Shown: positions 55,933-64,000 of the stretch, piece after piece | How the letters are laid out: every line of letters begins with the position of its first letter | How positions within the stretch are numbered: position 1 is the first letter of the stretch | From: Mucilaginibacter sp. cycad4 | Lineage (GTDB): Bacteria; Bacteroidota; Bacteroidia; Sphingobacteriales; Sphingobacteriaceae | Reading direction: 5' to 3' | DNA length: 64,000 nt | Assembly: GCF_034263275.1 (NCBI RefSeq) | Contig: NZ_CP139559.1 | Coordinates: 930,001 to 994,000 of the forward strand | Made by a program: the position numbers and the translations under genes | Notes under the pieces: model-generated | The model's input: the letters and a program-made list of their open reading frames with translations, nothing else | Told to the model about the DNA's origin: nothing | The model's database searches: none

Positions 55933-56985
55933 TTATTCCCTCGTTTTATAATGGATCTCACTTAAACCACGCAATTTTTCAGCAGCAAACTCTGCTGTGA
56001 TATCGCGTTGCGGATTGGCAAGCATCTCATAGCCTACCATAAACTTTTTAACCGTGGCCGAGCGCAACAACGGCGGGTAAAAATGCATATGCCAGTGCCA
56101 GTAGGGGTGATCGCCCGAATTAACCGGTGACTGGTGCATACCCGCCGAATAAGGGAACGATGTTTCAAACATGTTATCATACCTGATGGTGAGCCTCCTG
56201 ATAGCGTCGGCAAGGGCATGTTTTTCCTGCTCTGTAAAGTATAAAATGCTTGTTATATGCCTTTTGCTTACAATCATAGTTTCGTATGGCCAAACTGCCC
56301 AAAACGGCACAAGCACAACAAAATGTTCATTCTCAAAAACTATGCGGTCCTGCTTTTTAAGTTCCAATGCGAGGTAATCGGCTAAAAGGCTTGTTCCTTT
56401 TTGCTCAAAATGAAGCTTTTGCTGCTGGGTTTCTTTGGCTACTTCAACCGGCAGGCTGTTTTGCGCCCAGATTTGCCCATGCGGATGCGGGTTACTGCAG
56501 CCCATGATATCGCCCTTGTTTTCAAAGATCTGGATGTGTTTGATCCACGGATAAGAAGCCAGGTCCTCAAATTCCGACTGCCATACGTCAACCACTTTGC
56601 TGATCTCTTTGGTGGTCATTTGTGGTAGGGTAAGGTCATGCTTTGGCGAAAAACTGATTACGCGGCAAATACCTTTCTGGCTGTTAGCTACCAGTAGTTC
56701 ATCTTCATTTAAACCGCCATCGGGCGTGTTCAGCAATAGTGATGAATAGTCATTGGTGAAAACAAAGCTCCCTTTATAATCAGGGTTTTCGCTGCCATCG
56801 GCCCTTTTATTTGTGGGGCACAGGTAACAGGCCGGATCATACTGCGGGCGGTCGTCGGCTTGCGTAGCTTCAACTTTGCCTTGCCACGGGCGTTTTGTAC
56901 GATGCGGCGATACCAGGATCCAGTCGCCTGTTAAAATGTTTAACCTACTGTGAGGGTGCTCTTTAAGATCAAAATTAGTGTCCAT
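55933..56985 (-). CDS. galT: Galactose-1-phosphate uridylyltransferase
   Basis: 350 residues. The catalytic HPHGQ (His167-Pro-His169-Gly-Gln171) and zinc-type CYLCP (Cys53, Cys56) motifs are present, as are [21 protein letters not shown] and [24 protein letters not shown]. It exchanges UMP between UDP-glucose and galactose 1-phosphate in the Leloir pathway. galM follows 43 nt downstream. galK and galE are not in this window. Confidence 0.96.
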   Translation of the reverse strand: MDTNFDLKEHPHSRLNILTGDWILVSPHRTKRPWQGKVEATQADDRPQYDPACYLCPTNKRADGSENPDYKGSFVFTNDYSSLLLNTPDGGLNEDELLVANSQKGICRVISFSPKHDLTLPQMTTKEISKVVDVWQSEFEDLASYPWIKHIQIFENKGDIMGCSNPHPHGQIWAQNSLPVEVAKETQQQKLHFEQKGTSLLADYLALELKKQDRIVFENEHFVVLVPFWAVWPYETMIVSKRHITSILYFTEQEKHALADAIRRLTIRYDNMFETSFPYSAGMHQSPVNSGDHPYWHWHMHFYPPLLRSATVKKFMVGYEMLANPQRDITAEFAAEKLRGLSEIHYKTRE

Positions 56986-57183
56986 TAGTTTAAAATCAGG
57001 TAATAATTGGCTTATACATGTAAGGTAGACAGTTATACCTTAGCGATTTCAAAGTTGGTAAAAATAAATGTAAATCATACATTTAAAATATCTTTTTCTG
57101 AATAAATAGTTATCGTAGAAAGATTGATAGGATTTGTAGAAAGGAAGGGGAGGACCTCATTAACAATGACATGTTTTGGAAGC

Positions 57184-58053
57184 TTAAAATCCCAATCCAC
57201 CAGCTTCGACCACTGCCGAATCGCAGATATAAGTTGGCACAATGCCGGTGGCGGTGATGCGGTTTTCGGCGTCTTTGGCCTGGGTATTACCGGATAGCAC
57301 CAGTACGGTATCCAAACCAAATTTATTACCGCCCAAGATATCTGTTTGCAGGGTATCGCCTACCATCACAATATCTCTTTTACTGATCGGCCTGCGCTCG
57401 CGGAGCAGATCATAGGCAAACATGAACATCTGCGAATCCGGTTTACCGAAACGAATGAACTCTTTACCTACAATTTTTTCTATCATACTGGCTAAACCAC
57501 CTATTGCTATGGATACATCATGTTTGGTTAGGGGATAGGCATGATCGGTATTAGCTACAATGGCCGGAATAGTACGTTTACGCATCAGGTTAACTGATTT
57601 GTTCAGGTCACGTCCCCAGTCAAAACCTTCATCATCTAAAAATACCAGCGCATTAACCCTGTCAATATTGCTTTCGTTTACTTCGCTGATAGGCAACGTA
57701 TGCAGCCCCGAGCTGTCAATGTAATGGGCAGAATCGGGCGTACCTAAATAAGCTACAATGCCGTCGTTCACCTTCAGGTCAAGATACTCTTTGGTAAGCA
57801 TGCCCGATGATATGATCCTGTCGGGTGTTATGGCTGTCAATCCTTTGGTGGTATAAGATTCCGCTAATTGCGCCGGGCTTCGTGAAGCATCATTGGTTAC
57901 AATATAATACTCCTTGCCTTGTTCTGCCAGGTAAGAAAAAGTACGTTCAATGCCAGGAAGCAGGCCGCCATAGTTTTTCAGAACCCCAAAAGCATCAAAA
58001 AAAACAACTTCGTATTTATCAATTATGGATTTAAAGTTGTCTATCCTGGTCAT
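57184..58053 (-). CDS. HAD-IIA (NagD-like) sugar phosphatase
   Basis: 289 residues. The nucleophile motif is FFDAFGVLKNYGGLLPGIE (Asp-x-Phe-Gly-Val-Leu), the second motif VTNDASRSP, and the last VMVGDTLQTDILGGNKFGLDTVLVLSGNT with the metal-binding Asp. Cap is inserted between motif II and III (type IIA). It removes phosphate from small sugar or nucleotide phosphates; the substrate is unknown. The next gene upstream is the kinase-like 58105-59142, 51 nt away and in the same orientation. Confidence 0.9.
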   Translation of the reverse strand: MTRIDNFKSIIDKYEVVFFDAFGVLKNYGGLLPGIERTFSYLAEQGKEYYIVTNDASRSPAQLAESYTTKGLTAITPDRIISSGMLTKEYLDLKVNDGIVAYLGTPDSAHYIDSSGLHTLPISEVNESNIDRVNALVFLDDEGFDWGRDLNKSVNLMRKRTIPAIVANTDHAYPLTKHDVSIAIGGLASMIEKIVGKEFIRFGKPDSQMFMFAYDLLRERRPISKRDIVMVGDTLQTDILGGNKFGLDTVLVLSGNTQAKDAENRITATGIVPTYICDSAVVEAGGLGF

Positions 58054-58104
58054 ACTTATCTGTTTTTAGGGCTTTTTATAAAATCAGCCCGAAAGATAGC
58101 TAAC

Positions 58105-59142
58105 CTATTTTAATTTTAAGGCCCCGATGATCTTTTCGGCATCAAAATCCCTGTCTACCGATGGTAAATAGATGTCGAAAGCCTCAGCCTGTAGTTTTTT
58201 GGCGTATTGTTCGCTGAAAAAGTGCTTGCCATCTTTAATTACGTAATTCAGGATAAAAAATCGATAAGCTTCTTTTAAAAAGCGGATCTCATCGGCAGTG
58301 AGCGGGTTAACTTTATGGTATTCTTTTAAAAAGATGATAAAACGGTCTTCCATCATGGTATTAATCACGTAGCTGAACACAGTACGGTCGCCAATATCAG
58401 AAACTACCCGACTGAAGAAATAGAAATCGAGTAAACGGTAGCTCATCCTGAACCAGTCATAGTCCCAGCGCGAGTACAGCTCAAGATCAGGCGTTACCGA
58501 AAAGTTACCGATATTCCAGTCGATAAATACAGGGATGATCTCGAACGAGCTCATATTGTATTTGGAGCGGTTCTTTAAAAAGGTTTCGCAGTGGTATTTT
58601 AAAAAGTCGGCCTGCATACCGGTACCAAATTGTTTTGGGTCGGTCTCAATCTGTTGCTGCAGTGTCCAGATATCGGTACGTAAAGTTTTTGATGATTTAG
58701 GCAATACATTTTTAACCCTTGAGCAGGCTTTATGGAACTTGCCAACCTGCTGGCCAAGCTTTTTAATATGGTTTTCATCCAGCCGGCGCGGCAGGCGCTG
58801 TAAAATACGTGTAGGGTTATAGAAAACCACCCAGGCATCGGTTTTGCCGTGTTTATGGTGATAGATGTAAACGCGGTTGTTTTTTTGTAAAGAACGGGCC
58901 AGGAAGTTCTCAAACGGGTAAAGCAGGTTAATTGCCAGTGTTTGAATAATGCGGTGATCCTCCTTAAAATGTTCGAACTTGCCAAAGTACGAGAGCTTGG
59001 CTATGATAATATCGTCGTCATCAAACGTAATGCGGTACACGTGATTGGTTGAAACCATAGCGCTGATATCTTCAATATCGCGGATAGTTTTTGACGCGTC
59101 ATACCCCTCCCAGGCCTTGCGGATAATAAAAGAATAGTCCAT
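58105..59142 (-). CDS. APH/choline-kinase-fold phosphotransferase-like protein
   Basis: 345 residues. The C-terminal half has a catalytic-loop-like FIDWNIGNFSV (IDxxxGN; the usual His of HxDxxxxN is Phe) followed 20 residues later by RWDYDWFRMSYRLLDFYF, the metal-binding Asp region, as in aminoglycoside phosphotransferase/choline kinase folds. The N-terminal lobe reads DDIIIAKLSYFGKFEHF with a possible ATP-binding Lys. The substrate is unknown; sugars or amino-sugars are common for the group. It lies beside a HAD phosphatase and may form a kinase-phosphatase pair. The missing His means activity is not certain. Confidence 0.7.
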   Translation of the reverse strand: MDYSFIIRKAWEGYDASKTIRDIEDISAMVSTNHVYRITFDDDDIIIAKLSYFGKFEHFKEDHRIIQTLAINLLYPFENFLARSLQKNNRVYIYHHKHGKTDAWVVFYNPTRILQRLPRRLDENHIKKLGQQVGKFHKACSRVKNVLPKSSKTLRTDIWTLQQQIETDPKQFGTGMQADFLKYHCETFLKNRSKYNMSSFEIIPVFIDWNIGNFSVTPDLELYSRWDYDWFRMSYRLLDFYFFSRVVSDIGDRTVFSYVINTMMEDRFIIFLKEYHKVNPLTADEIRFLKEAYRFFILNYVIKDGKHFFSEQYAKKLQAEAFDIYLPSVDRDFDAEKIIGALKLK

Positions 59143-59220
59143 TTGTATATATCTGCCGGCAAAGTTACGCCAATGGCAGCATTCGGTTTATAATTAAGGG
59201 TGTAAATATATTATTAATTT

Positions 59221-59315
59221 CTGAACCGGGATTTGGGGGGATTTTTAGGATTTTGACTTACGGCCTTTTTTCTGAACCGGGATTAAACGGATTTTTAGGA
59301 TTTATTGGATTTTAT
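59221..59315. repeat. Dispersed repeat, left end (two part copies)
   Basis: Two direct copies of the end sequence: CTGAACCGGGATTTGGGGGG with GATTTTTAGGATTTTGA (59221-59256) and TCTGAACCGGGATTAAACGG with GGATTTTTAGGATTT and ATTGGATTTT (59271-59315). They are directly downstream of the GxxExxY gene and are inverted relative to the right end at 59755-59814. Confidence 0.8.
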
Positions 59316-59317
59316 CT

Positions 59318-59704
59318 TTAGGGTTTATATTTCTTGTTTAGAAGCCGCTTTACGATTAATGATTTACTTCCAAAGTTTAGTAATAAACCGATCTCTACAT
59401 TGTAAGCTTCCAGATAATTTAAAGCTTGTGCCAAATGAACATCCTCCAGTTGGATGATGGCTTTCAATTCAACCATAATCATCCAGGATACAAAGAAATC
59501 AACCCTGCGTGTTCCAATATGAAAATCCCTGTAATAGATTGGCATCTCCTTCTCCCGTTCAAATACAAGGCCGTTTAATGCCATCTCAATTTCCAAAGCT
59601 TTTTGATAAATGACTTCCTGAAAGCCATTACCCAGGGTAGAATGCACTTGCATGGCGCAGCCAATTATTTTACCAGTTATATCGGTATGTTTAAGTTGAT
59701 TCAT
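59318..59704 (-). CDS. GxxExxY protein (PD-(D/E)XK nuclease-like)
   Basis: 128 residues. Family marks: Gly27-x-x-Glu30-x-x-Tyr33 (GNGFQEVIYQKALEIE), the RRVDFFV block with Asp69, and MVELKA with Glu79 and Lys81; Glu30, Asp69, Glu79 and Lys81 have the arrangement of a PD-(D/E)XK nuclease site. GxxExxY proteins are scattered across Bacteria and have unknown function. This one lies exactly between inverted copies of a dispersed repeat whose gene-less copies occur elsewhere in this window, so mobilisation by, or with, the repeat is inferred. Confidence 0.88.
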   Translation of the reverse strand: MNQLKHTDITGKIIGCAMQVHSTLGNGFQEVIYQKALEIEMALNGLVFEREKEMPIYYRDFHIGTRRVDFFVSWMIMVELKAIIQLEDVHLAQALNYLEAYNVEIGLLLNFGSKSLIVKRLLNKKYKP

Positions 59705-59754
59705 TTTGAAAACAAACTAGAAGAGCCATCAGCATAACAATCTTTGCCCTCATG

Positions 59755-59816
59755 CAAATCAAAATCCTATAAATCTGAAAAATCCCCCCAAATCCCGGTT
59801 CCGGTTCAGATAATCT
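59755..59816. repeat. Dispersed repeat, right end
   Basis: GCAAATCAAAATCCTATAAA, then AAAAATCCCCCCAAATCCCG, then GTTCCGGTTCAGA. It is the reverse complement of the left end at 59221-59256 with small differences. Its last bases overlap the stop codon of the glutamine-synthetase-like gene (59806). Confidence 0.8.
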
Positions 59817-61164
59817 CAAAATACCTCTTCAACTCCCAGTCGGTAACGCTTTTGGCAAACTGGCGGTATTCCCACAGGCGGGTTTGGGTAAAGTGATCAA
59901 CGAAACCTTCGCCGAAGAGTTCTTTGGCAATATCGGAGTTTTGCATGGCTGTGGCGGCGGCATGCAGGTTTGGCCATAGTACGCCATTGCTTTTGTCCTG
60001 GTAGCCATTGCCTGTTGTTGACTCAATGTTTAGCTCAAGCTTATTTTTAATGCCGTACAGGCCTGATGCCAGCGCTGCAGCCATGGCCAGGTAAGGGTTG
60101 GTATCAGAGCCCGGGATGCGGGTTTCCAGGCGGGTATAGTTTTCGGTGGTATTGATAACACGTAACGCGGTAGTACGGTTTTCCACACCCCAGGTAATGG
60201 TAGTTGGCGCCCAGGCGCCCTCAACCAGGCGTTTATAGCTATTGATGGTTGGTGCGTACATCGGCAGCAGGTGAGGCATGCAATATAGCTGGCCTGCAAG
60301 GTAATGCTTATGCAGGTCGCTCATTTTGTTTACATCACTGGCATCGTAAAACAGATTTTTTGATTGGTCTTTAGTCCACAGGCTTTGGTGGATATGGCCG
60401 CTGCAGCCGGGCAGCGTTTCAGTCCATTTGGCCATAAATGATGCGATGATGCCATGTTTGTAAGCTATTTCCTTGACAGCGGTTTTAAACAGGGTTGCTT
60501 TATCAGCGGCAGCTAAAACCTCATCATGCAGTATGGCAGCTTCATATACTCCAGGACCGGTCTCAGTATGCAGGCCCTCAATGGGGACATTGAATTTGGT
60601 AAGCAGGTTAAACAGGTCGTAATAAAAATCGCTGTTTTCTGATGTACGCAATATAGAATAGCCGAACATGCCCGGTGTAAGCGGTTCAATATTGGTGAAC
60701 TTTTTATCGGCGAGGGATTGCGGGGTTTCTTTAAAATTGAACCATTCAAACTCCTGAGCAAACTCGGCGTGGTAGCCCATATCATTACATTGTGCCTTGA
60801 TATGTTTGAGAAGGCTACGCGGACAAGCCGGCAGATCGTTGCCGTCGGGTTTGCTAAAATCGGCCAAAAAGAAGGGGATATCATCCTGCCATGGCACATT
60901 ACGCAGGGTCGACAGGTCAATACGGCAAAGCTTGTCAGGATAACCGCTTTGCCAGCCGGTTAACTGCACGTTATCATAACAAACATCGCTGCTGTCCCAG
61001 CCAAAAACCACATCGCAAAAGCCGTAGCCACTTTGTAATCCATCAATAAATTTTTTAGGGTGGATCACCTTTCCGCGCAAAATGCCATCAATATCGGCAA
61101 AGGCGAATTTTATTTTCTGGATGTCATTTTGCTCAATATATGCTTTGATCTGTTCTTCGTTCAT
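59806..61164 (-). CDS. Glutamine synthetase-family protein (GlnA/PuuA-like)
   Basis: About 452 residues from ATG at 61164 (MNEEQIKAYIEQNDIQKIKFAFADIDG). The GS fold is clear: FADIDGILRGKVI at the N-terminal beta-grasp, GPGVYEAAI and GCSGHIHQSLW for metal and substrate, then NSYKRLVEGAWAPTTITWGVENRTTALRV with ATP and glutamate-binding residues. Members of this subgroup ligate glutamate to ammonia or to amines such as putrescine (PuuA). A second, type II glutamine synthetase lies at 61844-62854, so this one may act on a different amine. It ends with a TGA supplied by the repeat at 59755-59816. Confidence 0.85.
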   Translation of the reverse strand: MNEEQIKAYIEQNDIQKIKFAFADIDGILRGKVIHPKKFIDGLQSGYGFCDVVFGWDSSDVCYDNVQLTGWQSGYPDKLCRIDLSTLRNVPWQDDIPFFLADFSKPDGNDLPACPRSLLKHIKAQCNDMGYHAEFAQEFEWFNFKETPQSLADKKFTNIEPLTPGMFGYSILRTSENSDFYYDLFNLLTKFNVPIEGLHTETGPGVYEAAILHDEVLAAADKATLFKTAVKEIAYKHGIIASFMAKWTETLPGCSGHIHQSLWTKDQSKNLFYDASDVNKMSDLHKHYLAGQLYCMPHLLPMYAPTINSYKRLVEGAWAPTTITWGVENRTTALRVINTTENYTRLETRIPGSDTNPYLAMAAALASGLYGIKNKLELNIESTTGNGYQDKSNGVLWPNLHAAATAMQNSDIAKELFGEGFVDHFTQTRLWEYRQFAKSVTDWELKRYFEII

Positions 61165-61280
61165 GGTATAAAAGTATGGCCGGTTAAGGTGCAGCAAGAT
61201 AGCTATTATGGCTTAAACTATAAAAAAATAGCCTGTGCGTGTATAATACGCAATAGCGTTTACCTTTGTTTGGGCTATTT

Positions 61281-61715
61281 ATGGAAACAACAAGTCAATT
61301 TTTATTTGTTTATGGTACATTGCTGCAGCCCGGTAATGAGTTTGCAGCGTATCTTAATAAACACTGCAAATTTATAGGTGATGGGAAAATAAGAGGGCGG
61401 CTTTATGATATCGGCGAGTATCCCGGCGCTGTGATCGGTAGTACTGAAGAACGCTACATTTACGGCAGTATTTTTATGATGGATGATCCCGAAGCTATAT
61501 TAAAAGTCATTGACGATTATGAAGGTATCGGCAAGTTATACCATCATCCACAGGAATATATAAGGCAGAAGGTGGGGATCTACACCGCTAACGATATAAT
61601 AAATTGTTGGATGTATCTTTATAATTTACCTGTAGTTGCTTACCATGAGGTTACCACGGGTGATTATATTCAATATTTAAAAGATACTTCTGCCAAAAAC
61701 AACGTTGCTAAATAG
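61281..61715 (+). CDS. Gamma-glutamylcyclotransferase-like protein
   Basis: 144 residues from ATG at 61281 (METTSQFLFVYGTLLQPGNEF). The YGTL turn (11-14) and catalytic Glu81 in IDDYEGIGKLYHHP, with YIRQKVGIYTAND further on, match the GGCT-like/AIG2 fold, which cleaves gamma-glutamyl bonds and releases 5-oxoproline. The upstream frame is open to a TTG at 61266 but I prefer the ATG. It lies between two glutamine-synthetase genes and on the opposite strand; function in gamma-glutamylamine breakdown is inferred. Confidence 0.85.
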   Translation: METTSQFLFVYGTLLQPGNEFAAYLNKHCKFIGDGKIRGRLYDIGEYPGAVIGSTEERYIYGSIFMMDDPEAILKVIDDYEGIGKLYHHPQEYIRQKVGIYTANDIINCWMYLYNLPVVAYHEVTTGDYIQYLKDTSAKNNVAK

Positions 61716-61789
61716 AACTGAACTTAGAATGTATAAAGCTAATGGCTTGATTAATTATATAATTGACAAATTGACTGTAGTGCAAAAAA

Positions 61790-61818
61790 AATCCCCCGGT
61801 TTATAAAGCCGGGGGATT
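61790..61818 (-). terminator. Terminator between the GGCT-like gene and glnA
   Basis: AATCCCCCGG (61790-61799) and CCGGGGGATT (61809-61818) form a perfect 10-bp stem with an A-run on the plus side, so it would end the minus-strand glnA transcript and may also affect the plus-strand gene. Confidence 0.88.
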
Positions 61819-61843
61819 AAATAATAACTATTTATTAGGGGGA

Positions 61844-62854
61844 TTAAAGCTTAGCTGATTTTACAGTTTTGATGATAACAGCAGCAACTTTGTATGGATC
61901 GGCAGCAGAGTTAGGGCGGCGATCTTCCAGGTAACCGCTCCAGTTGTGGTCAACAGCGTACAGAGGGATACGGATAGACGCACCACGGTCAGATACACCA
62001 TAGCTAAAGTCATGGATAGAAGCGGTTTCGTGTTTACCGGTTAAACGCTGATCGTTGTCAGCACCGTAAACAGCAATACATTCAGCAACTGCAGGGCGGA
62101 AAGATTCGCAGATAGCTGTGAAAATTTCTTTGCTGTTTGCAGTACGTAAAGTAGTATTTGAGAAGTTAGCGTGCATACCAGAACCGTTCCAGTCTAATTG
62201 ACCAAGTGGTTTGCAATGCCAGTTAATAGCAACTCCATATTTTTCGCCAATTCTCTCTAATAAATAACGTGCAACCCAGATTTGGTCACCAGCTTCTTTA
62301 GCGCCTTTAGCGAAGATCTGGAATTCCCACTGACCAGCAGCAACCTCAGCGTTGATACCTTCAACGTTTAAGCCTGCTTCTAAACAAGCATCTAAGTGCT
62401 CTTCAACAATCTCGCGACCGAAAGCGTTTTTAGCACCTACTGAACAGTAGTAAGGGCCTTGTGGAGCCGGGTAGCCAGCAGCCGGGAAACCAAGTGGTTT
62501 GCTGGTTGATGGATCCCACAGGAAGTATTCCTGCTCAAAACCGAACCAAAAATCATTATCATCATCAGCGATAGTAGCACGGCCGTTTGATTCATGTGGT
62601 TTGCCATCTGCACTTAATACTTCGCACATTACTAAGTAAGCGCTTTTTCTTTGTGGATCAGGAACAACAAAAACTGGCTTTAAGATACAATCAGATGAAC
62701 CACCTGGTGCCTGCTCAGTTGAAGAACCATCAAAGCTCCAGTTTTCTAAATCTTCTACTTTACCGCTAAATTCTTTAACGATTTTTGTTTTGCTGCGCAG
62801 GCTTTGTGTTGGTTTATAGCCATCAAGCCAAATGTACTCGAGTTTCGTTGCCAT
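61844..62854 (-). CDS. glnA: Glutamine synthetase, type II
   Basis: 336 residues, near the usual length of GSII. Marks: EYIWLDGYKPTQSLRSKTK at the start, NWSFDGSSTEQAPGGSSDC (beta-grasp), PQGPYYCSVGAKNAFGREIVEEH, the metal and ammonia-binding GINAEVAAGQWEFQI and QLDWNGSGMHANFSN, and SVRGASIRIP-type text near the end. It makes glutamine from glutamate, ammonia and ATP. Long upstream region (62855-63191) should hold its promoter. No PII or AmtB gene is near. Confidence 0.95.
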   Translation of the reverse strand: MATKLEYIWLDGYKPTQSLRSKTKIVKEFSGKVEDLENWSFDGSSTEQAPGGSSDCILKPVFVVPDPQRKSAYLVMCEVLSADGKPHESNGRATIADDDNDFWFGFEQEYFLWDPSTSKPLGFPAAGYPAPQGPYYCSVGAKNAFGREIVEEHLDACLEAGLNVEGINAEVAAGQWEFQIFAKGAKEAGDQIWVARYLLERIGEKYGVAINWHCKPLGQLDWNGSGMHANFSNTTLRTANSKEIFTAICESFRPAVAECIAVYGADNDQRLTGKHETASIHDFSYGVSDRGASIRIPLYAVDHNWSGYLEDRRPNSAADPYKVAAVIIKTVKSAKL

Positions 62855-63191
62855 TTTTTAATTAATTTGTAAAGTTGGGGTTCTAATTATAGTTTTTGTA
62901 TTAATCTCAATAATTATTAAGGCGAATTTAAATTATTTTTACAAAATTCATTACAAATGTTAAGAAATTTTGTATTTTTTTTCAATAACATGTTAATTAT
63001 AGCTGTAAACCTGTAAAAAAGAATCTGTAAAACTGCGTTTTTAACAATTTCATATTTTCGGAAATAAATGAGGGGCGTTTTTTATCAATAATGCAAATGT
63101 GCTTGAACAGGATGGCCCTGCAGGCCTAACACAAGCAGATTTACTTATCCCCACCCAATAAGGCTAAGATAAAAATTATTGATATAGTAAG
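62855..63191. other. Upstream region of glnA, no gene
   Basis: About 340 bases, AT-rich near the glnA start, with several TTTG strings. No confident promoter, riboswitch or gene was found. It probably holds the glnA promoter and the tail of the disrupted kinase locus. Confidence 0.45.
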
Positions 63192-63333
63192 TTAGTCGCT
63201 TAATTTTTCGGAGATGTTCTTAATAGCGTCATCAAGCCTGGTGGCCGAATCATAAAGGTGCTTTTCAACCTGTAAAAACTCCTCTTTTTTGTCTTTGCTT
63301 TCGCTCATCAGCTCAACAAGGCCTAATATATTG
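63192..63333 (-). pseudogene. 3' remnant of a histidine kinase gene, cut by IS insertion
   Basis: The minus strand reads HNILGLVELMSESKDKKEEF and then QVEKHLYDSATRLDDAIKNI, SEKLSD and a TAA at 63192-63194. The words NILGLVELM and the helix EKHLYDSATRLDDAIKNISEKL belong to the dimerisation helix region of a histidine kinase (HisKA-like) found in Bacteroidota multi-sensor kinases; here it ends shortly after, so the ATPase part is absent. Its 5' part is separated by the IS3-type end beginning near 63332-63334. Confidence 0.65.
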
Positions 63334-63373
63334 TGTCTTGTCCTAAAATAGGTTTACACAACAGTAAACAAAA

Positions 63374-63754
63374 ATGGAAAGATATTCAAAAGTGTATGGC
63401 AGCAAATGGCAAAGCCAGTACAGCGAGGAGTTTAAGCGTAAAGTTTGTCAAGAATATTTAGAAGGTCAGGAAAGCCGAACAACGATTGAAAGGAAATACA
63501 AATTAGGCAATAGCCGTATTGCGTTTTGGCTCAAATCATTCGGATTGGAGATGAAGAAAACAATTTATGTATCTTCGAATGATATGCCAACCAAGAAAGA
63601 TCAGGATGTCCCGGCCGAAAACAGCGCATCAATTAAGTTATTAAAAAAGCAACTTGAAGATGCATTGCTGGAGAAGGAGCTTTATCGTAAAATGATAGAA
63701 GTGGCCGAAAGAGATCTTAAGATCAATATCCGAAAAAAGTCCGATACCAAGTAA
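63374..63754 (+). CDS. IS3-family transposase OrfA
   Basis: 126 residues. A helix-turn-helix begins YSEEFKRKVCQEYLEGQESR, then TIERKYKLGNSRIAFWLKSFG, followed by a leucine-zipper-like helix (IKLLKKQLEDALLEKELYRKMIEVAERD) as in IS3 OrfA. It binds the IS ends and controls transposition. The 3' end overlaps orfB; the A-AAA-AAG heptamer at 63733-63739 in frame lets ribosomes slip -1 to make OrfAB. Confidence 0.92.
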   Translation: MERYSKVYGSKWQSQYSEEFKRKVCQEYLEGQESRTTIERKYKLGNSRIAFWLKSFGLEMKKTIYVSSNDMPTKKDQDVPAENSASIKLLKKQLEDALLEKELYRKMIEVAERDLKINIRKKSDTK

Positions 63755-64000
63755 TCCGTGAGATTAAAGACAGCTACCCTGGGATGAGCCTGGTGAAGTG
63801 CTGTTGTTTACTTGGAGTTACCCGGCAGGCCTATTACCAGCATTTTTGGGAGACAGAAGCGATAAGCTTTGAGCAGGAAATATTATTAAATGAGGTCCGG
63901 GCAATAAGGGCCATACATCCGATTATTGGCGGTAAAAAACTCTATGTTTTGCTGCAGCCTTTTTTGCTTGAGCACCGGATAAAAATGGGCAGGGATGCGC
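63721..64000 (+). CDS. IS3-family transposase OrfB, 5' part, cut by window end
   Basis: The -1 frame is open from 63721 after a TAA at 63718-63720 and reads VIREIKDSYPGMSLVKCCCL, then GVTRQAYYQHFWE, and IIGGKKLYVLLQ, as in the N-terminal part of IS3 OrfB ahead of the DDE catalytic core. No ATG is evident at the expected start, so it is made as an OrfAB fusion by frameshift at 63733-63739. The DDE catalytic part is beyond the window. Confidence 0.88.

Larger units (their letters stand above)
63332..64000 (+). mobile_element. IS3-family insertion sequence, right end outside the window
   Basis: It begins near TGTGTCTTGTCCTAAAATAGG (63332 onward), followed by orfA (63374) and orfB joined by an A-AAA-AAG slippery site. 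Terminal inverted repeats cannot be paired because the other end is cut off. It interrupts a histidine kinase gene. Confidence 0.82.

Overview
The window looks like a chromosomal segment of a Bacteroidota bacterium of the Sphingobacteriaceae, most like Mucilaginibacter or Pedobacter. The signs are a FecI/FecR-regulated TonB receptor paired with a DUF4249 lipoprotein, serine palmitoyltransferase with other sphingolipid genes, DUF5686 and GxxExxY proteins, type II glutamine synthetase, A-rich start regions without clear Shine-Dalgarno sites, and many short palindromic intergenic repeats. Genus is inferred from gene content only. No rRNA, tRNA or CRISPR array was found.

Layout. 1-5.4 kb: DUF4249 lipoprotein (cut by the window edge), TonB receptor, FecR anti-sigma and ECF sigma factor, with a RibD/DHFR-like gene on the other strand between the last two. 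5.6-14.7 kb: housekeeping and hypothetical genes (MazG-like, RlmF, NagX-like, TruC-like, DbpA-like helicase, DUF1456, CAP) and a TPR-like gene frameshifted in a run of nine A. 14.9-25.4 kb: a one-direction block for inositol-containing sphingolipids: serine palmitoyltransferase, GNAT-like candidate ceramide synthase, epimerase-like candidate ceramide reductase, inositol-3-phosphate synthase, DUF5686 barrel, CDP-alcohol phosphatidyltransferase, fatty-acid hydroxylase, and an Aur1/PAP2-type candidate inositol-phosphorylceramide synthase. 25.8-31.6 kb: a TolC-HlyD-RND tripartite efflux operon. 32-37.4 kb: OMP, aspartate aminotransferase, then CDF transporter, NUDIX, bioA and a ferritin-like di-iron protein. 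37.7-50.6 kb: LTA-synthase-like protein, ComEC, MerR, alaS with an odd glycine-rich insertion, gatB, TlpA-like lipoprotein, PhoB-like regulator. 50.7-53.5 kb: an arsR-arsM-arsC-acr3 arsenic operon with two matching operator-like sites. 53.6-59.1 kb: histone-H1-like protein, galT-galM, HAD phosphatase, kinase-like protein. 59.2-62.9 kb: a GxxExxY gene inside inverted copies of a dispersed repeat, and three gamma-glutamyl genes. 63.2-64 kb: an IS3-family element, cut by the window end, inserted into a histidine kinase gene.

The strongest integrated system is the sphingolipid/inositol block: it holds candidates for nearly every step from serine plus acyl-CoA to (hydroxylated) inositol-phosphorylceramide. 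The least explained signals are the GxxExxY gene with its repeat ends, the alaS insertion, the heptamer tract inside bioA, and the di-iron protein beside bioA.
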